Below are positions 8,983 through 17,313 of a DNA stretch of 64,000 bases, one piece after another (positions within the stretch are counted from its first letter, which is position 1; every line of letters begins with the position of its first letter). Origin of the DNA: CAZGKW01 sp964526295 (lineage in GTDB: Bacteria > Planctomycetota > Phycisphaerae > FEN-1346); NCBI GenBank assembly GCA_964526295.1, contig CAZGKW010000008.1, forward strand, positions 62,001 to 126,000. The letters are read 5' to 3'. The position numbers and the translations under genes are program-made. The notes under the pieces are model-generated. The model made no database searches and was not told where the DNA came from. It saw only the letters and a program-made list of their open reading frames with translations.

Positions 8983-10488
8983 ATGTCGTCAAAGACACTC
9001 TGTGCCGCAGCACTTGCCTTGGCAGTCCTTCTGGCCGCCGTCGCCGGACCGGTCGAGCCGGTGGCCGCGGGCCAAGCCAGGAACGTCATTCTGATGATCA
9101 GCGACGGGATCGGCTTCAACGGATGGGAAGCCGCCAAGTACTACCAGGGCGGACTGCCGTACGACAACGACGATTTCGACTTCTACGGCATGACGACGTA
9201 CATGCACAACGTGTACGACGAGGACCTGGGACGCATCCTGTTGTCCAACGGCGAGGCCAACGGGACGGACTCGGCCACCAAGAACTGGACCGCCGTGCCC
9301 CAGGGCTACGATTCGGCCCAGATGTGGTCCGATTTCAATTACCATCGCGGCACGTCCTCCGGTGATTACAACAGCTTCACCGACTCCGCCGCCGCCGCCA
9401 CCGCCCTCTACACCGGCCAGAAAACCTACAACAGCGCCGTCAGCTACGGCGTCGACGGCCAGGACATCAAGACGTTCTACGAATGCGCCGCCGAAGCCGG
9501 CATGGCCACCGGCTCGGTCACCAGCGTCCAGTTCAACCACGCTACCCCGGCCTGCGTCGACGCCCACGCCTACTACCGCTATAACAAGACCGAGATCGCG
9601 TCCGAGATGAAGGACAGCGACCTGAGCGTGATCATGGGCGGTGAGGCCTACGTCGACAGCGAGGGAGAGTACCCGGGAAGCGCCCCGGGCTGGAAGGCCG
9701 ATGCCGCCGCCAACGGCTATGTCATCGTCGATGATGCCAGCCCCGCCGGCCAGGACTGGCAGGCCCTCGCCGACGGCACCTACGCCGGCGGCGTGCCGAG
9801 CAAGGTCGCGGGCACGTTCGTCGGCTCGACCCTCGACGGTCGGACCGCCCCCACCCTCGAGCAGATGACCCAGGGGGCCCTCAAGGTCCTGGAGCAGGAC
9901 CCCGACGGTCTGGCCCTGATGGTCGAGGGTGGCGCCGTCGACTGGCAGAACCACGACAACGCCATCGACCTGATGCTCCGCGAGCAGGTCGACTTCGACA
10001 ACGCCGTCCAGGCCGTCATTGACTGGGTCAACGCCAACAGCAATTGGGACGAGACCCTTCTGGTCATCGCGTCCGACCACGAGACCGGCGGCATCTGGGG
10101 GCCGAACACCGTCACCGACGACAACGGCACGCCCGACGACCACACCGACGACACCATCAACCCCACCTGGCAGAACGTGGTCGACAACGGCGTGGGCAAC
10201 CTTCCCGGCGTGCAATACACGTCGGCCGGCCACACCAACGCTCTTGTGCCGCTGTGGGTCCGCGGCGCCGGCGCTGAGGACTTCGCCCTGCTGGTCGACG
10301 GCACCGACGCCACCGCGGCCGCCTTCTGGACGCAGTTCGGCAGCACGCAGGGCTGGGACGGTTCCTACCTCGACAACACCGACGTTTTCACCTGCATGAT
10401 GGACGCTTCAGGTGTGCCCGAACCGGCGACGCTCTGCCTGCTGGCCCTCGGGGCCGGCGGCCTCCTCATTCGCCCCAGGCGCAAGTAG
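8983..10488 (+). CDS. Secreted alkaline phosphatase with PEP-CTERM sorting tail
   Basis: A 501-residue protein that starts at the ATG after GGAAAGGAGACATCACC; an in-frame upstream GTG (8761) lacks support. Residues 1-32 are a Sec signal peptide. The alkaline phosphatase fold shows metal-binding Asp41 (ISDGIG), the nucleophile Ser135 in FTDSAAAATA, and SDHETGG near 365. It hydrolyses phosphomonoesters outside the cytoplasm. The last 24 residues (VPEPATL, a hydrophobic stretch, then RPRRK) form a PEP-CTERM signal recognised by an exosortase in Gram-negative bacteria. No exosortase gene is in the window. An 11-bp terminator hairpin follows. Confidence 0.9.
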   Translation: MSSKTLCAAALALAVLLAAVAGPVEPVAAGQARNVILMISDGIGFNGWEAAKYYQGGLPYDNDDFDFYGMTTYMHNVYDEDLGRILLSNGEANGTDSATKNWTAVPQGYDSAQMWSDFNYHRGTSSGDYNSFTDSAAAATALYTGQKTYNSAVSYGVDGQDIKTFYECAAEAGMATGSVTSVQFNHATPACVDAHAYYRYNKTEIASEMKDSDLSVIMGGEAYVDSEGEYPGSAPGWKADAAANGYVIVDDASPAGQDWQALADGTYAGGVPSKVAGTFVGSTLDGRTAPTLEQMTQGALKVLEQDPDGLALMVEGGAVDWQNHDNAIDLMLREQVDFDNAVQAVIDWVNANSNWDETLLVIASDHETGGIWGPNTVTDDNGTPDDHTDDTINPTWQNVVDNGVGNLPGVQYTSAGHTNALVPLWVRGAGAEDFALLVDGTDATAAAFWTQFGSTQGWDGSYLDNTDVFTCMMDASGVPEPATLCLLALGAGGLLIRPRRK

Positions 10489-10570
10489 CGCCTGGGTGCA
10501 GGACCAGGTCTCGCGCGGCGCCGTTGCCGCACGGCCCGAGGCCATGGGACACCCGCAGCGAGACGGCAAT

Positions 10571-10603
10571 CGGGGCGGCCGCTTCCGGCCGCCCCGACCC
10601 TTT
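10571..10603 (+). terminator. Terminator hairpin after the PEP-CTERM alkaline phosphatase
   Basis: A perfect 11-bp inverted repeat (CGGGGCGGCCG at 10571-10581 and its complement at 10586-10596, loop CTTC) is followed by ACCCTTT. It lies 82 bases after the stop codon and just before the next promoter. The T-run is short, so termination may be partial. Confidence 0.6.
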
Positions 10604-10628
10604 CTACCCGGCCGCCATTCGCTATAAT
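10601..10628 (+). promoter_or_regulatory. Sigma-70-type promoter for the 10685 gene
   Basis: A perfect -10 hexamer TATAAT lies at 10623-10628, with a weak -35 (TTTCTA, 10601-10606) 16 bases upstream. It overlaps the end of the preceding terminator and is 57 bases before the ATG. Confidence 0.55.
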
Positions 10629-10684
10629 GGTCCCTTCGGCGGTCGCCGCCGGCGGCGGTCCCGCCGGCGCGGAAGGGGCCCATC

Positions 10685-11440
10685 ATGACGAAGACGCAGG
10701 CCTACTGGGCGATCGGCATCGGGGCGGGCGCGGCGGCCGTCCTCCTGATCGTCCACCTCCTCGTGCTCCCCCTCGACGCCTCCTGGACCGTCAACCGGGT
10801 CCTCCACCACGCCTGGGAGGTGCTGGCCGTGCTGGCCGGCGGGGGCGGCGTCGCCTGGGCCCTCTGGCCGAGACCCAAGGCCCGCAAGCGCAACGTCGAA
10901 CGCCAGCGCGTCCGGCGGCGGGCCGTCGCCGTCATCGCCATGGCCCTGGCGGCCGTGACCTTGGTCGTCGCCGCCGAGATGATGCGCGACTACCGGTCGC
11001 GGGCGTATCTGGATGCGGCCGACGAGGACCTCGCGGCGGTCCACGAGGCCGCCGAGAAGCACCGTGCCGCCCACGGCGGCGAGTGGCCCGAGTCGCTCGA
11101 TGCCCTCGACCTGGCGACCGAGGCCCGTTACTTCCCGCACCGCCGTGGCCCGGCGTCGGCCGACCTGCCCGACCAGGGCGCCGATGCGCCGCCGTCTTAC
11201 GCTGTGGCCCGCCTTGCTCGCGCCGACCGGGGCAATCGCGAGACGAGGCTGCTGGCCTACCTGAAGCCCGGCAACGCTTGGGCGCCCTTGACGAAAGTCG
11301 TCGATAAGCGTGGCCGCATCACGACGGTCGGCGAGGATGCCGTGGAGCCCTTCGAGCGGACACGCAAGGAGGCGGTCGAGGAAGCCGAAGCGGCGGCCCG
11401 CGAGGCGGCCCCTGCCGAGGCGAGCGGACCCGGCCCGTAA
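10685..11440 (+). CDS. Uncharacterised membrane protein
   Basis: A 251-residue protein of unrecognised family. Three hydrophobic segments are visible at about 8-30, 43-62 and 79-98, separated by a basic stretch (RPKARKRNVERQRVRRR) that should lie in the cytoplasm. The remaining 150 residues are soluble: a helical region with ALDLATEARYFPHR and YLKPGNAWAPL, then a Glu/Ala-rich helix ending PAEASGPGP. The pattern of a short membrane anchor followed by an amphipathic helix recalls planctomycete pilin-like or general-secretion-associated proteins, but nothing diagnostic is present. AAGGGGCCCATC precedes the ATG, and a TATAAT box lies 57 bases upstream. Confidence 0.75.
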   Translation: MTKTQAYWAIGIGAGAAAVLLIVHLLVLPLDASWTVNRVLHHAWEVLAVLAGGGGVAWALWPRPKARKRNVERQRVRRRAVAVIAMALAAVTLVVAAEMMRDYRSRAYLDAADEDLAAVHEAAEKHRAAHGGEWPESLDALDLATEARYFPHRRGPASADLPDQGADAPPSYAVARLARADRGNRETRLLAYLKPGNAWAPLTKVVDKRGRITTVGEDAVEPFERTRKEAVEEAEAAAREAAPAEASGPGP

Positions 11441-11517
11441 CGCTGCCCCGTCGGCGACCGGCGGGTGGGGCCCGCTCCGCGGGAGCCGCCCGTACACGCT
11501 CCGGGCGGGCCGGGCGC

Positions 11518-11559
11518 AAAAAAAGAACCGGGGCCGCATCCCTCCTTCACGGCCCCGGT
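11518..11559 (-). terminator. Intrinsic terminator of the minus-strand RNA
   Basis: Reading the minus strand, a perfect 10-bp stem (ACCGGGGCCG/CGGCCCCGGT, 13-base loop) is followed by TCTTTTTTT. No protein gene on this strand lies upstream within 2 kb, so it needs another transcript to terminate. Confidence 0.75.
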
Positions 11560-11714
11560 CGCGGCCGAAACTCCCCCAGTTCGAGGCATCGGGCGACCGC
11601 GGCCTTCTGCCCCACTCAGACGCCCACACATCCCCCGCCGCGCACAAGGGCGCGGCCTCCGTGGCGTCAGTCAGACACGTTTTCCGGCGAAATCCAGTCC
11701 CCCTCTGCCCCTCT
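11518..11714 (-). ncRNA. Predicted small RNA, about 195 nt, family unknown
   Basis: On the minus strand a near-consensus promoter (TTGACT, 17 bases, TATAGT) is followed about 7 bases later by a start near 11714. A 10-bp perfect hairpin (11527-11536 with 11550-11559) then leads into UCUUUUUUU. Internal pairings: GACGCC with GGCGUC enclosing a 7-bp hairpin GCCGCGC-CCUUGU-GCGCGGC; and CGGUCGC (11593-11599) with GCGACCG (11556-11562), enclosing CGAACU-GGGGG-AGUU. The second pairing overlaps the terminator arm by four bases, so the two are partly exclusive. No fit to tmRNA, RNase P or SRP RNA was found. A 6S-like RNA or an attenuator are alternatives. Confidence 0.5.
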
Positions 11715-11720
11715 TATGGA

Positions 11721-11749
11721 ACTATACCTCGCGATAGGGGGCCAGTCAA
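11721..11749 (-). promoter_or_regulatory. Strong sigma-70-type promoter, minus strand
   Basis: TTGACT (complement of 11744-11749), a 17-base spacer, and TATAGT (complement of 11721-11726). Five of six bases match consensus in both hexamers. It points into a region without a minus-strand gene. Confidence 0.65.
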
Positions 11750-11798
11750 GCGCCGTTTCGCCCGAAACCGGCCGGATTTTCGCGTTTTTCGGCCGACC

Positions 11799-11827
11799 TT
11801 GCGGTTCGGCTCGAAGCCACCTACAAT
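11799..11827 (+). promoter_or_regulatory. Promoter of the GntR regulator gene
   Basis: TTGCGG (11799-11804), a 17-base spacer and TACAAT (11822-11827), about 60 bases before the GTG start. Confidence 0.5.
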
Positions 11828-11890
11828 CGAAGTCTGCCGGCCCCTGACCGTCCGGGGCCACGCCGGCCGGCCGCCCATGGAGTGTCTGAC

Positions 11891-12913
11891 GTGGCCGACA
11901 CGCGAAGCGACCACATCCGCGACGGCATTCGCCGGGACATAGTCTCCGGCCGGCTCGTGCCGGGCGAGCGCCTCCCCACCGAACGTCTCTTATCGACCCG
12001 ATACGGCGTCAGCCTGACGACTATCAACAAGGTCATGGCCGGGCTGGAGCTGGAAGGTCTGCTCGAGCGTCGCCGGGGGGCCGGTACCTTCGTCCGGCCG
12101 GAGCTGGCTGACCGGGCCCTGGCGGTGGTTCTCGGACCACCTGACGCGTCGCCCGGGCCGGCACTTCGGGCGGCGGTCCTGCGGGCGGTCGTCGACGCCG
12201 CCGGGGGGGGGCTGCGGACTTACATGGCGGCCGCCCCGGAGCAGGTCGACGGTTCGGCCCTGGCGCGCGACGCCGCCGGCGGCCGGCTCCACGGGGCCCT
12301 GCTGCTCGGCGTGCCGCCGGCGGTGGCGGATGGCCTGGACCGAATCGGCGTGCCGCTGGTCCGTCTGATGGACGAGGGCCCGGGTCGATGCGTCCGGGTG
12401 GCCTGGCAAGAGGCGGCCGCCGATGGGTTCAGGCGGATGCTCGGCCGGGGCGCCTGGCCGGCGGCCGTTCAGCTCCCGCCCGGCCGGGTCGGCCGAGAGA
12501 TCGCCGAGGCGGTGGCCGAAGTCGCGTCGGAGGCGGCGCGACCGGTCCCGAAGCCGCTCACAGGCCCCGCGGAGCAGGCCGACGGCCCGGCGGGATGGGG
12601 CTGGGCCCGTCAGATGCTGCGGCGGCCGGAGGTCCGGGGCTTCGCGATGCTCGGGGACGAGCCGGGGCCGGCCCTGGTGGCAGCGATGGCGGGCCGCGAC
12701 GGGGCCGCACGGCCGGCGGCGCTGCTCGTCCGGACGGTTGGCGGCGGGTTCGCCGGTGCTGCCGTCCCGTTCGCCCGGCTCGACGTCGACCCGGTGGCGG
12801 TGGCCCAGGCGGGCTTGGCCTTACTGGCCGAGGTCCAGCGAAGCGAGCCGCCCGGCGGCGCCCTCGAACGGACGGTCCGGCCGCGTTACCTGGCGGAAGA
12901 GGCGACATGGTGA
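11891..12913 (+). CDS. GntR-family transcriptional regulator
   Basis: About 340 residues. The N-terminal winged helix (IRRDIVSGRLVPGERLPTER, then YGVSLTTINKVMAGLELEGLLERRRGAGTFV) is typical GntR. The C-terminal part (about 80-340) resembles the LacI-like periplasmic-binding sensor fused to GntR heads in planctomycete regulators, although it is divergent. Two GTG starts are possible (11882, 11891); GGAG with 8-base spacing favours 11891. It probably binds a sugar or related effector. The divergent small-RNA promoter about 60 bases away may be one of its targets (inference). Confidence 0.82.
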   Translation: MADTRSDHIRDGIRRDIVSGRLVPGERLPTERLLSTRYGVSLTTINKVMAGLELEGLLERRRGAGTFVRPELADRALAVVLGPPDASPGPALRAAVLRAVVDAAGGGLRTYMAAAPEQVDGSALARDAAGGRLHGALLLGVPPAVADGLDRIGVPLVRLMDEGPGRCVRVAWQEAAADGFRRMLGRGAWPAAVQLPPGRVGREIAEAVAEVASEAARPVPKPLTGPAEQADGPAGWGWARQMLRRPEVRGFAMLGDEPGPALVAAMAGRDGAARPAALLVRTVGGGFAGAAVPFARLDVDPVAVAQAGLALLAEVQRSEPPGGALERTVRPRYLAEEATW

Positions 12914-12984
12914 CGTGCCCCTGGGGAGGGGGCCGGCCGGGCCCACGAGCGGCCCCAGGCAGGGACCGCGATGGAGGAAAGACC

Positions 12985-13359
12985 ATGACGGCGAAACGAA
13001 CGATCGGGACGGCCATCGGGCTGGTGGTCGCGGCCGTGGGCGCCCTGGCGCTTGCGCGCGGTCCGGCGGCCGGAGGGGCCGGCGCACAGGCATTCGAGTA
13101 TGCCCAGCTTTATATCAGAGAGAAGACGTGGGTCTTGTACGAGGCGGAGCGGGAGACGACCATCCAGCCCCCCACGAACCCCTTGCGCCGGGCCGTCGAC
13201 GAGGGGCCCTCCTCGCCGGTGGCTTACACGGGTACGGTGCGGGTGACACACAACTTCAGCGTCGGAGCGCTGAACTTCGTCGGCGCCCGCGGCTGGGAGG
13301 CCGTCGACGTGACGCCCCAAGGCAACGGCCGGATGGTGCTGCTGAAACGGCCGCGGTGA
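12985..13359 (+). CDS. Small secreted protein with DUF4177-like domain
   Basis: A 124-residue protein starting at the ATG after GGAGGAAAGACC. Residues 1-36 are a probable signal peptide ending around GGAGAQA. The C-terminal motif LNFVGARGWEAVDV followed by a basic VLLKRP resembles the LNxLGxxGWExV...FKRP pattern of DUF4177 proteins, whose function is unknown. It lies 71 bases after the GntR gene on the same strand. Confidence 0.7.
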   Translation: MTAKRTIGTAIGLVVAAVGALALARGPAAGGAGAQAFEYAQLYIREKTWVLYEAERETTIQPPTNPLRRAVDEGPSSPVAYTGTVRVTHNFSVGALNFVGARGWEAVDVTPQGNGRMVLLKRPR

Positions 13360-13477
13360 GCTTCTGTCCGGGGACGGGGCCGTTCTCGCCCCCGTTTCTC
13401 TCTCGGCGGGGCAACCCGCGAGGGGGGTGCCGAGTCAGCCTCCGGCCCCTGGAAGCCTGCGAACCGGCCCGTCGACC

Positions 13478-14035
13478 ATGCCCGAGAAGACGCACAAGAC
13501 GGCCGTCGTCCTGGTTCCGCCGGAGTCCGTCTGGGGGCCGATCCAGGCCATCCGCCGCGCCCACGACCGGCAGGTCCGGCGGTGGATGCCGCACGTGACG
13601 CTCCTGTACCCGTTCCGCCCCCGCGAGGCGTTCGATTCGGCGGCCCCGGCCCTGGAGGCGGCGGCGGCGGGCGTCGAGCCGTTCGAAGTGACGCTGGATG
13701 AGTTCCGCTGGTTCCGGCACGGGCGGGGGCGGTCCACGATGTGGCTCGCGCCGGAGCCGGCCGACCGGCTCGTCGGGCTTCAGGCGGTCCTCCAGGCGGC
13801 CGTCCCCGACTGCGATGACGTGGCGCGGCACCGGAAGGGCTTCGTGCCGCACCTGTCGGTGGGGCAGGCGCCGGGCCGGGCGGCGCTGGAGGAGACCGTC
13901 GCGGCGCTTCGGGCCGAATGGCGGCCGGTCCGGTTCCGGGCCGAGGAGGTCAGCCTGATCTACCGCGGCGATCCGCCGGAGGACGTCTTCCGCGTGGCCC
14001 GGACGTGCCGGCTGGGCGGCCCGGACATCTCGTGA
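13478..14035 (+). CDS. 2'-5' RNA ligase / 2H phosphoesterase family protein
   Basis: A 185-residue protein with the two HxT/S motifs that define the 2H phosphoesterase superfamily: PHVTLLYPF in the N-terminal half and PHLSVGQ in the C-terminal half. Family members open 2',3'-cyclic phosphates or join 2'-5' RNA ends; the cellular substrate is usually unknown. The ATG at 13478 gives a protein beginning MPEKTHKTAVV; a GTG at 13427 is in frame but adds a low-complexity leader. It is cytoplasmic, with no signal peptide. Confidence 0.78.
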   Translation: MPEKTHKTAVVLVPPESVWGPIQAIRRAHDRQVRRWMPHVTLLYPFRPREAFDSAAPALEAAAAGVEPFEVTLDEFRWFRHGRGRSTMWLAPEPADRLVGLQAVLQAAVPDCDDVARHRKGFVPHLSVGQAPGRAALEETVAALRAEWRPVRFRAEEVSLIYRGDPPEDVFRVARTCRLGGPDIS

Positions 14036-14049
14036 GACGGGGGCCGGCT

Positions 14050-14664
14050 TCAGTCGCCCTCTTCGCCGGCCCCGCGCTTCGGCCGGCCCTGCTTCCACCG
14101 GTCGATCTGGCGGACCACTTCGGCGTGGACTTCCTGGGGCCGGCGGACGTGCTCCCAGGTGTGCGAAGCGCACCGTCCACCGTCGACCCCCGAGCGGAAG
14201 AACAGGGTCCCGATCCCGACGGTCCGGTGGAACGGCGACTGGGCCACGAACGTGTTCTCCACGTCCTCCAAACCCATGAAGTCGACCCGGACGTTGAACA
14301 CGCCCCGCTGCTTCAGCACCCGCCGGTCCGTCAGGACGTAGGTCCGCCCCAGCCACAGGAGCATCCCGGCCGCCACCCCCAGGCCCGCGATCCAGATGGC
14401 CAGGATCATGGCCGTGTGGCGGACCGAAAAGGGCAGGACCTCCGAGGCGAACGAGAAGCCCCCGAGCAGGATCCCCCCGACGACGAACGGCGAGCTGATG
14501 AACGCCGCGTACCAGAGCGAGGGCTTGAGCTCGAAGATGATCACCTCGCCCGAGAGGAGCACCGAGGGCGAGATGATCCGCGACCGGGCGGGAAGTTCCT
14601 CTTCCAGGTTCCCCGAGCCCGACATGCGAAGCCGTGGCTCGGGACGGTCGCAAGGGTCGGACAT
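14050..14664 (-). CDS. Bacterial PH-domain membrane protein
   Basis: About 204 residues from the ATG at 14664 (GGCGGAG about 11 bases upstream). Two hydrophobic segments (SLWYAAFISSPFVVGGILLGG and TAMILAIWIAGLGVAAGMLLW) precede a bPH2-type domain: TYVLTDRRVLKQRGVFNVRVDFMGLEDVENTFVA, then GIGTLFF. These short beta-domain proteins are membrane-anchored and poorly characterised; several are linked to envelope stress. It is convergent with the 2H phosphoesterase gene. Confidence 0.78.
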   Translation of the reverse strand: MSDPCDRPEPRLRMSGSGNLEEELPARSRIISPSVLLSGEVIIFELKPSLWYAAFISSPFVVGGILLGGFSFASEVLPFSVRHTAMILAIWIAGLGVAAGMLLWLGRTYVLTDRRVLKQRGVFNVRVDFMGLEDVENTFVAQSPFHRTVGIGTLFFRSGVDGGRCASHTWEHVRRPQEVHAEVVRQIDRWKQGRPKRGAGEEGD

Positions 14665-14845
14665 CGCCGTCGCTCCGCCGACAGGACCAATCGGACGCAT
14701 TGTACGGCCCCGCGGCCCGTGCGTGCAAGCGCCGGACATCGCGGGGATGAGGCTGTGCCGCGCCGCGGCCAGGAGGAAGGCCCGCGGGTCGCGCGTCCCG
14801 CGGGCCCCTTGCCCACAACGGACCGAACCGGTGCCTGACCGCGCT

Positions 14846-16339
14846 TCACTCGCCCGGAGAAGGCGGACGGCTCGACGAGGATCGGTCCTCGTTCTGGCTG
14901 CCCCGGATTCGGCCGAGGAATTCCGGCAGCTCCAGGCCGACCAGGCTGGCGAGCTGGTGCATGGGCGGCAGGGCCCCCATGAGCCGCTCCCCGAGGTTCG
15001 ACAGGCCCCCGCCGTTGCCGCCGCCGTCCCAGACGATGATCTTTTCCAGGGGCAGGTCGCGGATGGCCTGCGCCTGGATGCCGGCGATCCCCTCGAGTTT
15101 CTCGATGATCAGGAGCGAGGCGGCGATCTGCGGGTCGCGGGCGGCCCCCTCGACGAGGGCCTTGTAGCCGTCGGCCTTGGCCTGGAGGACGGCCTCGGTG
15201 CCCTCGGCCTCGGCCTTCATGCGGGCGAGCGTGGCGTTGGCCTCGCCCTCGGCGACGAGCTGCTGTCTCTGCTTCTCGGCGTCCGACTGGATGACGATCT
15301 GCTCGCGTTCGGCCTCGGCCGGGACGATGCGCTCGGCCTGGTACCGGGCCTCCTCCCGCTGGGCCCGGGCCAGCTCGGCCTCCCGCTGGGCGTTCTCCTC
15401 GGCGACGCGGATGGCCCCGTCGGCCTGGCGGGCCGCCGAGTCGGACTTCTGCCGGGCCTCTTCCTCGGCGACGCGCTGGCTCGCCACGTACGACGCCTTC
15501 TTGCCGTTGGCCTGGGTCTCGGCGTCGACGGCCTCGGCGTCGAGGGAGGCGACCTCCTTGCGGCGGTCCCGGTCGGCGAGGGCCTCGCCGATCTCGGCGT
15601 CGGCGTTGGCGGCCGCGACGGCCTTCCGCTGGTCCCGCTGCCGCTCGGCGACGCCCGTCTTGCCGCGGCGCTCCTGCTCGGAGACGTCGATCTCGGCCTG
15701 GTTGATGACCTCGGCGGCGGCCTTGCGACCGATGGCCTCGATGTAGCCCGACTCGTCCGTAATGTCCTTGATGTTGACGTTGATGACCGAGAGGCCGACC
15801 TTCTCGAGCTCCGTGGAGACGGCGTCGTTGACCTTGGCCATGAACGCCTGCCGGTCGCGGTTGATCTCCTCGATCTTCATCGTGGCGATGACGGCACGCA
15901 TCTGCCCGAGGATGATGTCCTCGGCCTGGCGCTCGATCTCGTGCCGGTTCATCGCCAGGAGTCGGATGGCGGCGTTGGTCATCAGGACCGACTCGTTCGA
16001 GATGGCGGCCGTCACGGTCGTCGGGACAGAGACGCGGATGTTCTCCTGCGACAGGGCGGCCTTCAGGTCGATCGGCACCACGAACGGCTCCAGGTCAAGG
16101 TACTGGCAGGCCTGGATAAGCGGCCACACGAACGCCGCCCCGCCGTGGACGCACTTGGCGGCCCCCTGGCCCGTCTTGCCGTAGATGACCAGGATTTTGT
16201 TCGACGGGCATCGCCGGTAACACCGGGCGAAGAAGATCAGCATCGCGAAGAAGATCAGGACCAGCACGATCGCCAGGAACGGAACGGCAGGGAATTCCTG
16301 GGCGAGCATCGGCCCGATTGCGGCAAGCGGCAGGTTCAT
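14846..16339 (-). CDS. Flotillin-like SPFH-domain protein
   Basis: A 497-residue protein with an N-terminal membrane segment (about 18-40), an SPFH domain (about 45-230, including KTGQGAAKCVHGGAAFVWPLIQ) and a long Glu/Ala/Arg-rich coiled coil (about 230-420), as in FloT/YqiK flotillins. Flotillins form oligomeric scaffolds in membrane microdomains. The start overlaps the stop of the upstream NfeD-like gene by four bases (ATGA), indicating translational coupling. The two-gene layout matches the YuaF-YuaG arrangement of Bacillus. Confidence 0.9.
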   Translation of the reverse strand: MNLPLAAIGPMLAQEFPAVPFLAIVLVLIFFAMLIFFARCYRRCPSNKILVIYGKTGQGAAKCVHGGAAFVWPLIQACQYLDLEPFVVPIDLKAALSQENIRVSVPTTVTAAISNESVLMTNAAIRLLAMNRHEIERQAEDIILGQMRAVIATMKIEEINRDRQAFMAKVNDAVSTELEKVGLSVINVNIKDITDESGYIEAIGRKAAAEVINQAEIDVSEQERRGKTGVAERQRDQRKAVAAANADAEIGEALADRDRRKEVASLDAEAVDAETQANGKKASYVASQRVAEEEARQKSDSAARQADGAIRVAEENAQREAELARAQREEARYQAERIVPAEAEREQIVIQSDAEKQRQQLVAEGEANATLARMKAEAEGTEAVLQAKADGYKALVEGAARDPQIAASLLIIEKLEGIAGIQAQAIRDLPLEKIIVWDGGGNGGGLSNLGERLMGALPPMHQLASLVGLELPEFLGRIRGSQNEDRSSSSRPPSPGE

Positions 16340-16995
16340 GGCGCGTCTCCTTTTCGATTCGATGCGGCCTCCACCTCGACCGTGGAACTGTCAAGCATCC
16401 GCCGGATGCGGACCGGCGTGCCGGACTTCAGGCCGGCCCCGTCGGCCCCGCGGGCGGCGACGAAGCTGACGGCCCCCGAGACGACGGTGCGGACCTTGCC
16501 CGCACCTCCGGCGGGGATGTCCATGTAGACCGTGCCGGGCTGCCCGACGCAGGTGGCGAGCCGCGGCGTGCCGCTCTCCTGCATCCGCCGCATGAGGTAG
16601 AGCATGACGGCTACCAGGAGACCGCCGGCGAACGCCCAGCCCATGCTGTAAAGGAGCGTCGAGCCCAGCTCGTGCCCGTTGTAGAGGTACAGCGCTCCCG
16701 CCCAGCCGAACATCATGCCGAATGCGATCACCGAGCGGAACGAGAGGAGCTTGAAGCTGATGGAGGCGTCGGCGTCGCCCGCTTCGCCGGCGTCGAAGTC
16801 GGCGTCACCCGCGTCGGCGGCGCCGTCCACCTCACCGAGGTCCGCGTCGGCCGCGGCCACCTCGACGTCAGTCTCGGCGCTGGCGAGACCCAGGATCGTT
16901 GCGATGAACTGCCACACGAACAGGGCCGAGAAGAAGAACGCGATGGCGAAGAAGATCTGGTTGGCCCCAGTCAGGGTCGCCCACCACTCGAGCAT
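16336..16995 (-). CDS. NfeD-like membrane protein, flotillin partner
   Basis: A 219-residue protein with an N-terminal membrane segment (about 14-36), an unusual Asp/Ala/Glu-rich linker (about 40-80), two further membrane segments (about 85-135) and a C-terminal OB-fold-like region (GQPGTVYMDIPAGGAGKVRTVV, GTPVRIRRMLDSSTVEVE). This is the architecture of NfeD/YuaF proteins encoded with flotillins. AGGTGTGCC precedes the ATG. A minus-strand promoter is predicted at 17088-17117. Confidence 0.83.
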   Translation of the reverse strand: MLEWWATLTGANQIFFAIAFFFSALFVWQFIATILGLASAETDVEVAAADADLGEVDGAADAGDADFDAGEAGDADASISFKLLSFRSVIAFGMMFGWAGALYLYNGHELGSTLLYSMGWAFAGGLLVAVMLYLMRRMQESGTPRLATCVGQPGTVYMDIPAGGAGKVRTVVSGAVSFVAARGADGAGLKSGTPVRIRRMLDSSTVEVEAASNRKGDAP

Positions 16996-17313
16996 GGCAC
17001 ACCTCCGGCTCGATGGACGTGAGTTCGATCGGCTTCGGCCCGGGCGGTGGGTCCGACCCCGGCGTCACCCCGGCCGGGCCGAATCGAATCATAGAGACCC
17101 GCTCGCCGCAGCCGCAAGGGTTTTCCGGCCGATCTCGCCGCCCGATACGCATACGCCCGGCCTCGCCGGGTTATTCACCCGATCCTGGCCGGAATTGCAC
17201 AAGGGACTCACTGGAAGGGCATGCCTCGTGCCGCGGTCCGGCCCGTGAAGACGCGTTGCCGGGTTCGCGATAATCTGGTAATGTCTGGGCGGCTTGGGAG
17301 CGTGCCGGTAACC
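16996..17313. other. 318-base divergent intergenic region
   Basis: No coding gene is supported. It contains the minus-strand promoter for the NfeD/flotillin pair (17088-17117). On the plus strand a GATAAT (17269-17274) may be the -10 of the methyltransferase gene but has no good -35. Nothing else was seen. Confidence 0.5.
17088..17117 (-). promoter_or_regulatory. Promoter of the nfeD-flotillin operon
   Basis: On the minus strand TTGCGG (complement of 17112-17117), an 18-base spacer and TATGAT (complement of 17088-17093), about 90 bases before the NfeD-like start. Confidence 0.5.

Larger units (their letters stand above)
11441..11890. other. 450-base intergenic region carrying a divergent promoter pair
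   Basis: There is no supported protein gene. The region holds a predicted minus-strand RNA gene (about 11518-11714) with its promoter at 11721-11749, and the promoter of the GntR regulator at 11799-11827 on the plus strand. The two -35 boxes are about 50 bases apart, so one regulator bound between them could control both. Confidence 0.6.

Noticed and set aside
10622..11647. Minus-strand ORF of 341 residues
   Set aside because: It spans the predicted RNA and the membrane protein gene; it has no family features and no ribosome binding site.
11518..11714. tmRNA candidate because of CUGGAUUUCG near the 5' end
   Set aside because: tmRNA requires about 350 nt, a tRNA-like end and a resume codon; the candidate is about 195 nt and lacks these.
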